From assembly GCF_023634805.2 (NCBI RefSeq), contig NZ_CP106882.1, forward strand, positions 583,508 to 647,507: a DNA stretch of 64,000 nt. Direction: 5' to 3'. The translations under genes and the position numbers were made by a program. How positions within the stretch are numbered: the first letter of the stretch is position 1; each line of letters starts with the position of its first letter. Source of the stretch: Comamonas endophytica (lineage in GTDB: Bacteria; Pseudomonadota; Gammaproteobacteria; Burkholderiales; Burkholderiaceae_C). Shown one piece after another: positions 17,864-26,797 of the stretch. A model generated the notes under the pieces. It searched no databases. It saw only the letters and a list, made by a program, of their open reading frames with translations, and had not been told where the DNA came from.

Positions 17864-18726
17864 CAGGCACGCCCTACAAACTTGTAGAGTTCGGTGTGGT
17901 CCGCCTTGGGCCCCAGGGCCTGGGATGCATCGGCAGTCATGGCATGGACCTTCTGCGCCAGCTCCATGGGCAGCTGCACCGAGCTGCCCAGCGCCGCCGC
18001 GATACCCACGTCCTTGGCTTGCAAGGCCAGGGAGAAACCGGAGTCGAAGGCGCCGTTGAGCATGAACTGGTGCGCCTTGTTCTCGGTGGTGTTGTTCCTG
18101 CCCGTGGAGGCATTGATCACATCGACGATCGTTGCCGCCTCGATGCCGAAGGCCGCGCCGACATGGATGGCCTCGGCCGTGGCCAGCAGCGCCGCCGCCG
18201 AGACATAGTTGTTCAGCGCCTTGAGCGCGTGGCCCGCGCCGACGGGGCCGACGTAGGTGATGGCTTTGCCCAGGCATTCCAGCACCGGTTTTTGCTGCGC
18301 AAACACCTGCGCATCGCCGCCGACCATGATGGCCAGGGTGCCGGCAACGGCCTTCTTGACCCCGCCCGACACCGGCGCATCGATCAGCGCCACGCCCTGC
18401 TCCTGCAGCCGCGCCGCCAGCGCGCGCGTGCGGTTGGGGTCGGCGGAGCTCATCTCGATCACGCAGGCGCCGCGCCGCAGGTGCGGCTGCAGGCCTTGCA
18501 CCACGGCATCGACGATGTCCGAGTTCGGCAGCATGGTGATGACGGCGTCGCAGCCGGCGAACTCCTGGGCGGCGTTCGCCACCAGGGTCTGCGGGTGCTC
18601 CGCGGCAAAGCCTGCCGCCACCTCCTGGTTGGCGTCCTGGACCACCAGGGTGTGTCCGGCAGCATGCAGCAGATGGGCCATGGGCCGGCCCATCATTCCG
18701 AGACCGATGAATCCAATGCGGCTCAT
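17863..18726 (-). CDS. NAD(P)-dependent oxidoreductase, 3-hydroxyisobutyrate dehydrogenase family, 287 aa
   Basis: Beta-hydroxyacid dehydrogenase. The N-terminal Rossmann motif IGFIGLGMMGRPMA and the substrate-binding DAPVSGGVKKA are present; the catalytic Lys is in HALKALNNYVSAA. The C-terminal helical domain is complete. Of two ATGs, 18726 is chosen because GAGGAG directly abuts the first (18732), leaving proper spacing only for the second. It lies 10 nt downstream of the PcaC-like gene, so they share a message. The probable substrate is a 3-hydroxy acid such as tartronate semialdehyde or 3-hydroxyisobutyrate. Confidence 0.92.
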   Translation of the reverse strand: MSRIGFIGLGMMGRPMAHLLHAAGHTLVVQDANQEVAAGFAAEHPQTLVANAAQEFAGCDAVITMLPNSDIVDAVVQGLQPHLRRGACVIEMSSADPNRTRALAARLQEQGVALIDAPVSGGVKKAVAGTLAIMVGGDAQVFAQQKPVLECLGKAITYVGPVGAGHALKALNNYVSAAALLATAEAIHVGAAFGIEAATIVDVINASTGRNNTTENKAHQFMLNGAFDSGFSLALQAKDVGIAAALGSSVQLPMELAQKVHAMTADASQALGPKADHTELYKFVGRA

Positions 18727-18736
18727 GTGCATCTCC

Positions 18737-19135
18737 TCAGATATCCATCTCTTTGAACACTTCCGATGCCACGCGGAAGGAGTCGATGGCCGCGGGCACG
18801 CCGCAGTAGATGGCGGCCTGCAGGAACACTTCCTTGATCTCGTCCTTGGTCAGGCCGTTGTTGATGGCGCCGCGCACATGCAGCTTGAGCTCATGCGGGC
18901 GGTTCAGCGCGGTGATCATCGCCAGGTTCAGGAAGGAGCGGGTCTTGCGCTCCAGGCCTGGACGGTTCCAGACATCGCCCCAGCAGTACTGGGTGACCAG
19001 CTCCTGCATGTCGATATTGAAGTCGGTGGCGTTGCTGATCGATGCATCGACATATTCGGCGCCCAGCACCTCGCGGCGGGTGGCGAGGCCCTGGTCGAAA
19101 AGGGCTTGGTTCTTGGGGGCGTAGGCACGGGTCAT
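18737..19135 (-). CDS. Carboxymuconolactone decarboxylase family protein, PcaC-like, 132 aa
   Basis: Closely resembles 4-carboxymuconolactone decarboxylase in length and core: TRREVLGAEYV at the start, RKTRSFLNLAMITALNRPHE in the middle, and HVRGAINNGLTKDEIKEVFL then AAIYCGVPAAIDSFR near the end. The start at 19135 removes nine residues of upstream frame without a ribosome site. It is the first gene of the operon, reading away from the FCD regulator with two palindromes between them. Context (hydroxyacid dehydrogenase, Bug receptor) makes classical protocatechuate degradation uncertain. Confidence 0.9.
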   Translation of the reverse strand: MTRAYAPKNQALFDQGLATRREVLGAEYVDASISNATDFNIDMQELVTQYCWGDVWNRPGLERKTRSFLNLAMITALNRPHELKLHVRGAINNGLTKDEIKEVFLQAAIYCGVPAAIDSFRVASEVFKEMDI

Positions 19136-19189
19136 GGACAGTCCTCGGTGGGTGAACCGCAATCGGCGGTGGATGGTGTTGATTATTCA

Positions 19190-19204
19190 GATTGTCAGAC
19201 AATC
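19190..19204. promoter_or_regulatory. Palindrome GATTGTCAGACAATC, candidate operator of the FCD regulator
   Basis: A perfect 15-nt palindrome (7-bp arms, one central base) in the gap between the divergent PcaC-like operon and the GntR/FCD regulator, 55 nt upstream of the former. FadR-type regulators bind palindromes with TNGTC/GACNA cores, which this has. Confidence 0.6.
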
Positions 19205-19252
19205 CGACATAATGAAAACGCCCATTGCGCCGCGCTGGATATCTGTGTATGA

Positions 19253-19263
19253 CAATCGGATTG
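19253..19263. promoter_or_regulatory. Second operator-like site CAATCGGATTG
   Basis: A 5-bp inverted repeat with one central base. Its left part, GACAATC, repeats half of the palindrome at 19190. It lies 24 nt upstream of the regulator start, placed for autoregulation. Confidence 0.45.
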
Positions 19264-19287
19264 CATGAGAAACAGTAGGATGCCCCC

Positions 19288-19977
19288 ATGACCCCGATGC
19301 TGCGTGTTCCCCGTGAAGACACTTCCCTGCGCCAGCGGACCACCAATGCCCTGCGCACCGCGATCCTCGATGGCGTCCTCGCCGCGGGCCAGAAACTCTC
19401 CGAACGCGAGCTGTGCGAGAGCCTCGACGTCAGCCGCTCGTGCCTGCGCGAGTCGCTGCAGCACCTGCAGGCCGAGGGCCTGATCACCATCATTCCGCAC
19501 AAGGGGCCCGAGGTCACCAGCATCTCGGTGCAGGAGGTGCGCGACATCTACGAGGTACGCACCAGCCTGGAAAGCCTGGCGGGCCGGGGTTTTGCCCTGA
19601 ACGCCACGCCGGCGCAGCGCCAGGCGCTGCGCGCCAAGCTCGACGAGCTCGGCCGCCTGGACCTGGCGCAGGACAAGGCAGCGCTGCTGACGCTGAAGAA
19701 CCAGTTCTACGACATCCTGATCGAAGGCTGCGGCAACCTGGTGGCAGGCCAGATGCTCAAGCAGCTCAACAACCGCGTCACCGTGCTGCGCCGCATCTCC
19801 ATGTCCCAGCCCGGGCGCATGCCGCAGACGCTGGCGGAGCTCGACGCCATCGTGACGGCGATAGAAAAAGGCGATGCGCAGACCGCCGCCGCGCTGTGCG
19901 GCGCGCATGTGCAAAAGGCCGGCGAGAACTTGCTGCGCAGCATGGCTGCATCAGTACAGCCGGGGCCTGCAGACTGA
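19288..19977 (+). CDS. GntR-family regulator, FadR subfamily (FCD domain), 229 aa
   Basis: Winged helix DNA-binding domain at about 12-75 (LSERELCESLDVSRSCLRES, then LQAEGLITIIPHKGPEV) followed by the all-helical FCD effector domain (85-215), which usually binds a small carboxylate or its metal complex. The start at 19288 gives a normal N terminus. It is divergent from the PcaC-like / 3-hydroxyacid dehydrogenase / Bug genes and is their likely repressor. Confidence 0.93.
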   Translation: MTPMLRVPREDTSLRQRTTNALRTAILDGVLAAGQKLSERELCESLDVSRSCLRESLQHLQAEGLITIIPHKGPEVTSISVQEVRDIYEVRTSLESLAGRGFALNATPAQRQALRAKLDELGRLDLAQDKAALLTLKNQFYDILIEGCGNLVAGQMLKQLNNRVTVLRRISMSQPGRMPQTLAELDAIVTAIEKGDAQTAAALCGAHVQKAGENLLRSMAASVQPGPAD

Positions 19978-20003
19978 GCTGCGGCGGCCGCCATGGCAGC
20001 GGC

Positions 20004-20501
20004 TCATGCAGCGTTGCCGCCGTCCTCGGAGCCTTCGGGCGCGCGCAAAAGCAACGCACCCAAAGCCATTCCCGCGGCAAACGCAACATAGACGCCTGCC
20101 AGCGCAGGCTTGCCGATCTCATGCTCGAAGCCGGGCGTGAAGCGCTCGGGCGTGAACTTGAAATCCACCACGCAGGCCAGCGCGCCGGTGCCGGCGCTGG
20201 CGGCGGCGATCCGGGCCGCCGTGGGAGGCGCACTGGCTCTGTGCAGCCTGTGCATCAGCAGCGTACTCCAGAAGACGGAGGCCACGTGGTGCGTCACATA
20301 GCCCAGCAGGGTATGGCCCAGGTCCGCCCGGGTCCGGTGCAGCGCGCTGTCGCCCCAATACCAATGGCTGATGGCATTGACCGGCGCCAGCGCACGCGCC
20401 CGGCGCGCCCCCGCTTGCATCAGCGCAGCAGTGGAAAGGAAGCTGGCGAGGCTGCCCGCAATGAGCGCGCCAGTGAATATGGAATGGCGGAAATGCGTCA
20501 T
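20004..20501 (-). CDS. Small integral membrane protein of unknown function, 165 aa
   Basis: Several hydrophobic segments (about 8-28, 65-85, 98-112 and 130-152) alternate with short polar loops. A conserved-looking HWYWGD lies near residue 46. A similar small membrane protein is often seen in Burkholderiales, but I cannot name its function. It converges on the FCD regulator with 26 nt between the stops and is divergent from recQ. It may equally belong to neither neighbour functionally. Confidence 0.75.
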   Translation of the reverse strand: MTHFRHSIFTGALIAGSLASFLSTAALMQAGARRARALAPVNAISHWYWGDSALHRTRADLGHTLLGYVTHHVASVFWSTLLMHRLHRASAPPTAARIAAASAGTGALACVVDFKFTPERFTPGFEHEIGKPALAGVYVAFAAGMALGALLLRAPEGSEDGGNAA

Positions 20502-20672
20502 TGCCGGAGTCTCCGCGCGCGAGTCTCGTACCGATGTAGGCTGAAAACGCGAAGCAGGTCAGGTCCTGCCTTCCGTCCGACAAGGTCGAGGGCGCGAGTC
20601 CCGCGCCTGGTTTTGACCTGCCGGCCCATCATCGGGACAGCACTTCTTCCTCACCACCGCACTGCCACATCC

Positions 20673-22427
20673 ATGAGCACAGCCCCCCGCGCCACGCCGG
20701 CCCGCGCGCGCCGCGCCTCCAGCGCCGCCCGCCGCAATCCCATCGACACCACGCTGCGCAAGGTCTTCGGCCTGAAACGGCTGCGGCCCGGCCAGCTGGA
20801 GGTGATGGAGCGCGTGCTGCAGGGAACGAACACGCTGGCGGTGATGCCGACCGGCGCCGGCAAGTCGCTGTGCTACCAGCTGCCCGCCGTGCTGCTGCCG
20901 GGCACCACCGTGGTGGTCTCGCCACTGGTGGCGCTGATGAAGGACCAGTGCGATGCGTTGCGCGCGCTCGGCGTGTCCGCCGTGCAGATCAACAGCGCCA
21001 TCGGCAGCGAGGAACTGGCCGCCGCACGCGAAGCGGTGGAGAGCGGCAGCGCGCGCATCGTGCTCACAACTCCCGAGCAGATTGCCGACCCGGCGCTGAC
21101 GGCGGCGCTGGCGCGCCATCCCGTGAGCCTGCTGGTGGTGGACGAGGCCCACTGCATTTCAGAATGGGGCCATGACTTCCGCCCGGCATTCCTGGAGATC
21201 GCGCCGGCGGTGAAGGCATTGGGCGGGCCTGCGGTGCTGGCGCTCACCGCCACGGCCAAGCCCTCGGTGATGCGCGAGATCGTGACGCTGCTGGGCATTG
21301 CGTCCAAGGATGTGGTGCAGGCCGGTGCCTACCGCCCCAACCTGCGCTTTGCCGTGGAGCCGCTGGCGCGCACCGCGGACCGGCTGCCGCGGGCGCTGGA
21401 CCTGGTGGCAGCCCACGAAGGTACGGGCATCGTCTACACCGCCACCGTCAAGTGCGCCGAGGAAGTGCACGCCAAGCTGGCCGCCGCCGGCGAGTCCGTG
21501 GGCCTCTACCACGGCCGGCTCAACGCCACCCAGCGCGCGCAGGCGCAGGACGATTTCATGGAGGGCCGCGTGCGCGTGATGGTCGCCACCAATGCCTTCG
21601 GCCTGGGCATCGACAAGCCGGACATCCGCTTCGTGCTGCACTATCAGATGCCCGCCAGCGTGGACGCCTACTACCAGGAGGCCGGCCGCGCGGGCCGCGA
21701 CGGCGAGGACGCGACCTGCACCCTGCTCTATGTGCAGCAGGACCGCGCGCTGCAGAGCTTCTTCCTGTCCGGCCGCTACCCTTCGCTGAACGACCTGCAG
21801 GCGGTGATGGCACTGCTGCACCAGCCGGCGCCGTCCGGCGGCTGGACCGCCGACGCCATCGTCGAAGCCGTCGAGCGGCCGCGCGCGAAGCTGCTGGTGG
21901 CCCTGAGCCTGCTGCGCAGCCACAAGGTGGTGCGGCGCACGCGTGCCGGCCGCTTCGATACGGTCCGTGATCTGGATGACGCCGCCCTCGAATCCCTGCT
22001 GACCGGGTACCGCGCGCGGCGCGAGCAGGATGGTGCCACGCTGGAGGCGATGGTGGCCTATGCCCAGGGCGGGCGCTGCCGCTGGCAGGCGGTGCTGGGG
22101 GCGCTGGGCGAATCCGCTGCCTTCGACACCTGCGGTCACTGCGACAACTGCCAGCGGCTGGCGGCGCTGGCGCGCACCGCGCCCGCCGCAGTAGCCCCGC
22201 CCCCGCAGCCCATCGAGGTGCCCCCTGCTGCGCCCGCCAAGCCCCGCTTTGCCGGTGGCGAGACGGTGCGCGCCAAACGCTACGGCGCCGGCCAGGTCGT
22301 CGAGGCCGACATGAATTCGGTGACCGTGGAGTTTCCCAACGGCGAGCGCCGAACCTTCCTGCCGGAATTCGTGCGCGTGGCGCGGCAGGCGCGGGTAGTG
22401 GCGCAGGCGGGCGGCGCGCATCGCTGA
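20673..22427 (+). CDS. RecQ-family ATP-dependent DNA helicase, 584 aa
   Basis: 3'-5' superfamily-2 DNA helicase. Walker A is MPTGAGKSLCYQL (58-70), the DEAH box is VVDEAHCISEWGHDFRP, and motifs V/VI read ATNAFGLGIDKPDIR and YYQEAGRAGRDG. A zinc-finger remnant follows (GGRCRW to CGHCDNC). There is no HRDC domain; the C-terminal 60 residues instead form a small beta domain (GETVRAKRYGAGQVVEA) like those at the end of UvrD-type helicases. The frame is open far upstream (to 19413), but that part is the shadow of other genes, and ATG 20673 starts the recognisable protein. This domain layout marks a RecQ paralogue, not the canonical recQ. Confidence 0.92.
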   Translation: MSTAPRATPARARRASSAARRNPIDTTLRKVFGLKRLRPGQLEVMERVLQGTNTLAVMPTGAGKSLCYQLPAVLLPGTTVVVSPLVALMKDQCDALRALGVSAVQINSAIGSEELAAAREAVESGSARIVLTTPEQIADPALTAALARHPVSLLVVDEAHCISEWGHDFRPAFLEIAPAVKALGGPAVLALTATAKPSVMREIVTLLGIASKDVVQAGAYRPNLRFAVEPLARTADRLPRALDLVAAHEGTGIVYTATVKCAEEVHAKLAAAGESVGLYHGRLNATQRAQAQDDFMEGRVRVMVATNAFGLGIDKPDIRFVLHYQMPASVDAYYQEAGRAGRDGEDATCTLLYVQQDRALQSFFLSGRYPSLNDLQAVMALLHQPAPSGGWTADAIVEAVERPRAKLLVALSLLRSHKVVRRTRAGRFDTVRDLDDAALESLLTGYRARREQDGATLEAMVAYAQGGRCRWQAVLGALGESAAFDTCGHCDNCQRLAALARTAPAAVAPPPQPIEVPPAAPAKPRFAGGETVRAKRYGAGQVVEADMNSVTVEFPNGERRTFLPEFVRVARQARVVAQAGGAHR

Positions 22428-22600
22428 CGTGGCACGCGGCATGCGCCGGCCCTCCCGTCGGCGGCGATTCTTCGCCTGTTGATCGGCGCACGAGCCGTGG
22501 CGCCGTCTTCGGCCAACAGCTTGCGAAAGCTGCGTTGTCTGCCGGCCATGGCCCGGCGTCAAGCAGTAGAGCGGTCAATGGCCGGGCATCAGGCCGCGCT

Positions 22601-23563
22601 TCAGCGCGCAGGCCTGCCCGGCAGCGTGCTTGCATGCAGATGCTGCTGCACGCCATGCCACTGCCCGGACATCACCAGCTCGGCCGTGACCTGGCGGATC
22701 ATGGTTCTGATGTCGTGCAGGCCCTTGACCGGTGGCCGGTTCTGCGCGGTGGCCACGGCAACCGTTCTGAGCGTATCGGCACCGACGAGGCGGACCGACT
22801 GCAGCAGCCCGCGTTTTTCTTCCTCGTAGACCGCGGCCAGCGGGCCGACGCTGCAGCCGTGCCCCGCCTGGACAAGCCTGCGGGTGACGAAGGTCGACCC
22901 GTCGTGCTCGAGCGCAATGCGCAGGCGCTTCCCATGGCGCTTGGCCCATGCCTCGACCTGACCGCGGATGCCGTGGGGCGTGCTCGGCAGGATCAACGCG
23001 AAGTCCAGGAAGTCCTCGACGGCCAACTCCCTGTGCGGCATCGAATGGCCGGGAGGCAGGAACGCGTACAGCGGCTCTTGCACGAGCAGGTCGTAATCGA
23101 CGATCTGCGGGTTCGACGGCACATACATGATGGCGACATCCGTCTTTCCCTCCTGCAGCCATCCGACCACCTGATTGCCCAGCCCTTCGATCAGGCGGAT
23201 GTGCGCCTTCGGGAATTTCCCGCGCAGGGCATGGCCGAGCTGCGGATAGACGACCTGGGCAATCGTCGGTTGAGCGGCAATGACGATCTGCGACGGACCG
23301 TCCGCCGACAGATCGGCAATGGCGCGGCGGGCATGTGCCAGTGCATCCACGACACTGCCGGCCTCCTGCAGAAAAAGAGACCCCGCGTCGGTCAGCACCA
23401 TGCCTCTTCCACTGCGGTGGAAAAGCTTGAGGCCGGAATCGGTCTCCATGCGGCCGATGTGGCGTGCCAGCGTGGACGGCTCGATACCGATTTCCGCCGC
23501 GGCCCTGGCAATGCTCCCGGTACGCGCCACCAGCACGAAGTATTCGATTGCCCCTGCATCCAC
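22601..23563 (-). CDS. LysR-family transcriptional regulator, 320 aa
   Basis: HTH at about 5-60 (IEYFVLVARTGSIARAAAEI, then LARHIGRMETDSGLKLFHRS), then an effector domain with LIEGLGNQVVGWLQEGKTDV. A GTG start at 23563 is chosen because AGGAGG lies 8 nt upstream; an ATG-started frame to 23647 lacks this. It is the last of three leftward genes (ThDP enzyme, Bug, LysR). It is the best candidate to bind the GCAATTGCATTGC palindrome found before the Bug gene and between the ThDP and FMN enzyme genes. Confidence 0.9.
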   Translation of the reverse strand: MDAGAIEYFVLVARTGSIARAAAEIGIEPSTLARHIGRMETDSGLKLFHRSGRGMVLTDAGSLFLQEAGSVVDALAHARRAIADLSADGPSQIVIAAQPTIAQVVYPQLGHALRGKFPKAHIRLIEGLGNQVVGWLQEGKTDVAIMYVPSNPQIVDYDLLVQEPLYAFLPPGHSMPHRELAVEDFLDFALILPSTPHGIRGQVEAWAKRHGKRLRIALEHDGSTFVTRRLVQAGHGCSVGPLAAVYEEEKRGLLQSVRLVGADTLRTVAVATAQNRPPVKGLHDIRTMIRQVTAELVMSGQWHGVQQHLHASTLPGRPAR

Positions 23564-23727
23564 GCCTTGCTCCTCCTGCACGGGATCTGCTGCCCGCTTG
23601 TGAGGCTGGATTCTACGGCGGGGCCGGTGCCAGCCGGCCCAGGACACGCGGCCTGCTCCGCCCTGCGCCCCGGCCGGTTATGCAAGCGGCGCATCTGCAG
23701 CCGCAGCCGTTCAGGGGGCGGATGTGG

Positions 23728-24720
23728 TCAAGGCTTGATATTCGCTGTTTTGGCGATGGCGGCCCATTTATCGACTTCCTTCTTCTGGAAGGCGGCCAAT
23801 GCGTCCGGCCCTTCTCCCGAAACCTCGATGCCCAGGCCTTCCAGCTGGCTCCTGACCGCCGGTATCCTGAGCGTTTCGCTCATCGCCTGGTAGAGCTTGT
23901 CGATGGTGGCGCGGGGAGTGCCTGCCGGCGCAAACACCGCCTGCCACGAGATGACTTCGAAGCCCGGCAGGCCCAGCTGGTCCAATGGCTTCACACCAGG
24001 AAGCGTCGCAGATTCCTTCTTCGATGTCACCGCCAGTGCCCGCAGGGTGCCGGCTTTGACCAATGGCGCGGCTGCCGTTATGTTGTCGAACAACAGGTCG
24101 ATTTCCCCGCCCATGAGGGCCTGCAGCGCGGGGCCGCTTCCCTTGTAGGGCACATGGAGCATTTTCGTGCCGCTGGAATTATTGAAGAGTTCCCCCGTCA
24201 GATGCTGGGAGCTTCCGACCCCGGCAGATCCAAACGCCAGCTTGGCATCGGTTTTTCTAGCGGCGTTGATCAGATCCTGCACACTTTTGTGGGGGCTGTC
24301 GGCACGGACCACCAGAACGTTCGGCAAGCTGCCGGTCATGATGATGGGCGAGAACGACTTCACCGGGTCGTACCCGGTGTTTGGATAGATGCTGGCGTTG
24401 ATCGAATGCGAGCTGATGGTTCCGCCGACAATGCTGTATCCATCCGGTTTCGCGCGCGCCACCTTTGCAGAACCGATGCTTCCGCCGGTACCGCCGATAT
24501 TCTCCACGACGACCGGAACATCCAGCATTTTCGCGAGATGAACGCTGTAGAGGCGGCCGATGATGTCCGTGGCGCCTCCGGGCGTGAATGGCACCGTGTA
24601 GGTGATGGTGCGTGAAGGCCAGGCTTCTTGCGCACTCCAGGCCGCTCCTGGGATGGCGAGGGCACCCACCATGGCCACGATGGGCGCGAGAAAAAATCGC
24701 CGCTGCTGGTTTGCATGCAT
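23728..24720 (-). CDS. Bug/TctC-family periplasmic solute-binding protein, 330 aa
   Basis: The N terminus MHANQQRRFFLAPIVAMVGA then ends AAWSAQ, a signal peptide with an RRFF start that could be Tat-like. The motif RTITYTVPFTPGGATDIIGR and HVPYKGSGPALQAL are standard. The start at 24720 has GGAGAC 9 nt upstream. Codon and base use look slightly less GC-extreme than in the other Bug genes here. An upstream palindrome at 24826 suggests its own promoter within the ThDP-Bug-LysR group. Confidence 0.93.
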   Translation of the reverse strand: MHANQQRRFFLAPIVAMVGALAIPGAAWSAQEAWPSRTITYTVPFTPGGATDIIGRLYSVHLAKMLDVPVVVENIGGTGGSIGSAKVARAKPDGYSIVGGTISSHSINASIYPNTGYDPVKSFSPIIMTGSLPNVLVVRADSPHKSVQDLINAARKTDAKLAFGSAGVGSSQHLTGELFNNSSGTKMLHVPYKGSGPALQALMGGEIDLLFDNITAAAPLVKAGTLRALAVTSKKESATLPGVKPLDQLGLPGFEVISWQAVFAPAGTPRATIDKLYQAMSETLRIPAVRSQLEGLGIEVSGEGPDALAAFQKKEVDKWAAIAKTANIKP

Positions 24721-24825
24721 TTGTGTTGTCTCCTTTGTGCGAATGTCCATTGCAGTGATGGACTGGAACCAATGTAGACATCGAACGGGGCGCCAGATAG
24801 CGCTCAGGCGCGAAGCTGCTGTGCA

Positions 24826-24838
24826 GCAATTGCATTGC
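24826..24838. promoter_or_regulatory. Palindrome GCAATTGCATTGC upstream of the Bug gene, copy 1
   Basis: GCAAT-TGC-ATTGC, 106 nt before the Bug start. The same 15-nt sequence AGCAATTGCATTGCC recurs at 26684-26698 in the divergent ThDP/FMN enzyme promoter region. Two identical copies at two promoters of one gene group point to a shared regulator, most simply the LysR at 22601. Confidence 0.6.
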
Positions 24839-24897
24839 CATCGGCGCAAAGCGCCGCGCCGGGTCTGCCGCGTTCACGCTTTCCCGGCGACCTGTGC

Positions 24898-26582
24898 TCA
24901 ATCCAGACGCATCGTGGGCGTGATCTGCTTGGGGTCCGTGACCAGCTCCAGCAAGGCGAAGCCACCCGCCGCGCGGGCGCGGGCAAAGGCGGCAGGAAAC
25001 TGGTCGGTGTCCAGCACCTGCTCGGCATGGGCGGCGCCCAGCGCGCGCGCCAGGCCCACGTAATCCGGCCCCGCCAGGCGGGTGCCGCTGACGCGTCCCG
25101 GGTAGTGCTTTTCCTGGTGCATGCGGATCGTTCCGTACATGCCGTTGTTGACCACGAGCACGATGAGGCGAAGCCCGTGCTCCGCCGCGGTGGCGAGCTC
25201 CTGCGGATACATGAGGAAGCAGCCGTCGCCCGCCACGCACAGCACTTCCCGGTCCCGGTGGCGCAGCGCCGCGGCCACAGCCGCGGGCACGCCATACCCC
25301 ATCGCGCCGCAGGTCGTGGCCAGCTCGGTGCGCACATTGCGGTATGTGTAGAAGCGGTGCAGCCACACCGAATAGTTCCCCGCGCCGTTCGTGACCAGGG
25401 TGTCGTCGGGAAGCTGGGCACTGGCATGCTGGATCGCGCGCCCCAGGTCCACGCCCTGACCTCGGCAGGGCGCTCGGGCAGCTGGCTGAAACGCTCGTGC
25501 GCCTTCCTGGCGTTGCCTGCCCAGTCCGACCAGCCAACGGACTGCGGCGGCGCCAGCCCCGCAAGCGCCTCGAGGGTGGGGGCGGTATCGGCATTCAGGC
25601 CGATCGTGGGCCGATAGACCCGGCCGATCTCGGCCGAATCGACATGCACGTGGATGAGCTTTTGGCGCGGCACCGGCACTTCCAGCAGGGTATAGGAGTC
25701 TGTGGACACATCGCCCAGGCGGGTGCCCAGCGCAAGGATCACATCCGCGTCCTGGATGAGTTCCTTGAGCGCCGCATTCATGCCCAGGCTCATGTGCCCC
25801 ACATACTGCGGATGCCGATTGTCGAGAACATCCTGGCGCCGGAACGCGCAGGCGACCGGAAGGCTCCAGGCGGCGGCAAAGCGCGCCAGATCGCTGGAAG
25901 CTTCCTGTGTCCAGCCGCTGCCGCCGACCACCACCAGCGGGCGCTGGGCAGAGGCGAGAAGCGCTGCAATCCGCTGCATGGCCGCGGGTGTGGGCGCCCT
26001 GGGCTCGAGCGGCGTGCTGGCGAAGGCGAGCTGGTGCGTGGTTTGCGTCAACATGTCCTCCGGCAGGGACACGACCACTGGCCCCGGCCGCCCGGACGTC
26101 GCCGTATGGAAGGCCCGGGCAACGATTTCCGCCATGCGCGAGGCGTCCGTGACTTCGACGACCCATTTGGCCAGCTTGCCGAACATGGCGCAGTAATCGA
26201 CTTCCTGGAACGCCTCCCGTCCCATCTGGTCGCGCGCGATCTGCCCCACGAACACGATCAGGGGCGTGGAGTCCTGCTGCGCCGTGTGGATGCCGATGCT
26301 GGCGTGGGTGGCGCCAGGGCCCCGGGTGACCATGCAGATGCCCGGACGGCCCGTCATCTTGCCGTCGGCTTCCGCCATGTTGGCCGCGCCGCCTTCGTGC
26401 TTTGCAACGATGAGCTCGATGTAGTCGGCGGCGTCGTAGAGCGCGTCGAGCACCTCCAGGTAGCTTTCCCCGGGAACGCAGTACACGCGGTCGACGCCAT
26501 GCAGGCGCAAGGATTCGACAAGGACGCGGCCGGCGGTCTGCGGCGCGTGCGGGGACGTGGATCGGTGGGCTTTGGTGGACAT
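24898..26582 (-). pseudogene. ThDP-dependent enzyme (acetolactate synthase/benzoylformate decarboxylase type), one frameshift
   Basis: Thiamine-diphosphate enzyme acting on 2-oxo acids. The N-terminal PYR domain carries VYCVPGESYLEVLDALYD and the catalytic Glu in KHEGGAANMAEADGK (about E63). The C-terminal PP domain has GAGNYSVW and the Mg/ThDP motif starting GDGCFLMYPQELATAAEHG and ending VVNN. Frames change near 25455-25462; one added base gives ..PERPAEVQGVDLGRAIQ and a 561-aa protein of normal length. Start ATG 26582. It is divergent from the FMN 2-hydroxyacid dehydrogenase, recalling the mandelate pair MdlB/MdlC. If the frameshift is real, the enzyme is dead. Confidence 0.85.
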
Positions 26583-26684
26583 GTGCGGATAAGGAATTTG
26601 ATGCGAGCCGCCCTCGCAGGGCATGGGGCAGTCTAGAAGGCCGATGCCGCCGGAGCACCCACAAAATCACGAGTCAGCAAGGTA

Positions 26685-26697
26685 GCAATTGCATTGC
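26685..26697. promoter_or_regulatory. Palindrome GCAATTGCATTGC in the divergent ThDP/FMN promoter region, copy 2
   Basis: Identical to the site at 24826, including flanking bases (AGCAATTGCATTGCC). It lies 103 nt from the ThDP start and 101 nt from the FMN enzyme start, in the middle of the divergent gap and positioned to control both. Confidence 0.6.
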
Positions 26698-26797
26698 CGC
26701 AAGGCCGCAGGCTCCCTAGCATGGACCCTGCCAACTGGCCCATGCCACTGTCCATAGATCACAACGGCCGCACGCCTGCGGCCACGACTGCCTGCCC

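Noticed and set aside
19413..20672. 420-codon extension upstream of RecQ in the same frame
   Set aside because: It crosses the FCD regulator and the small membrane-protein gene, and has low-complexity composition. Recognisable RecQ sequence begins at the ATG at 20673.
22428..22600. A further gene after RecQ
   Set aside because: Only short antisense or shadow frames are present in this 173-nt gap between convergent genes.
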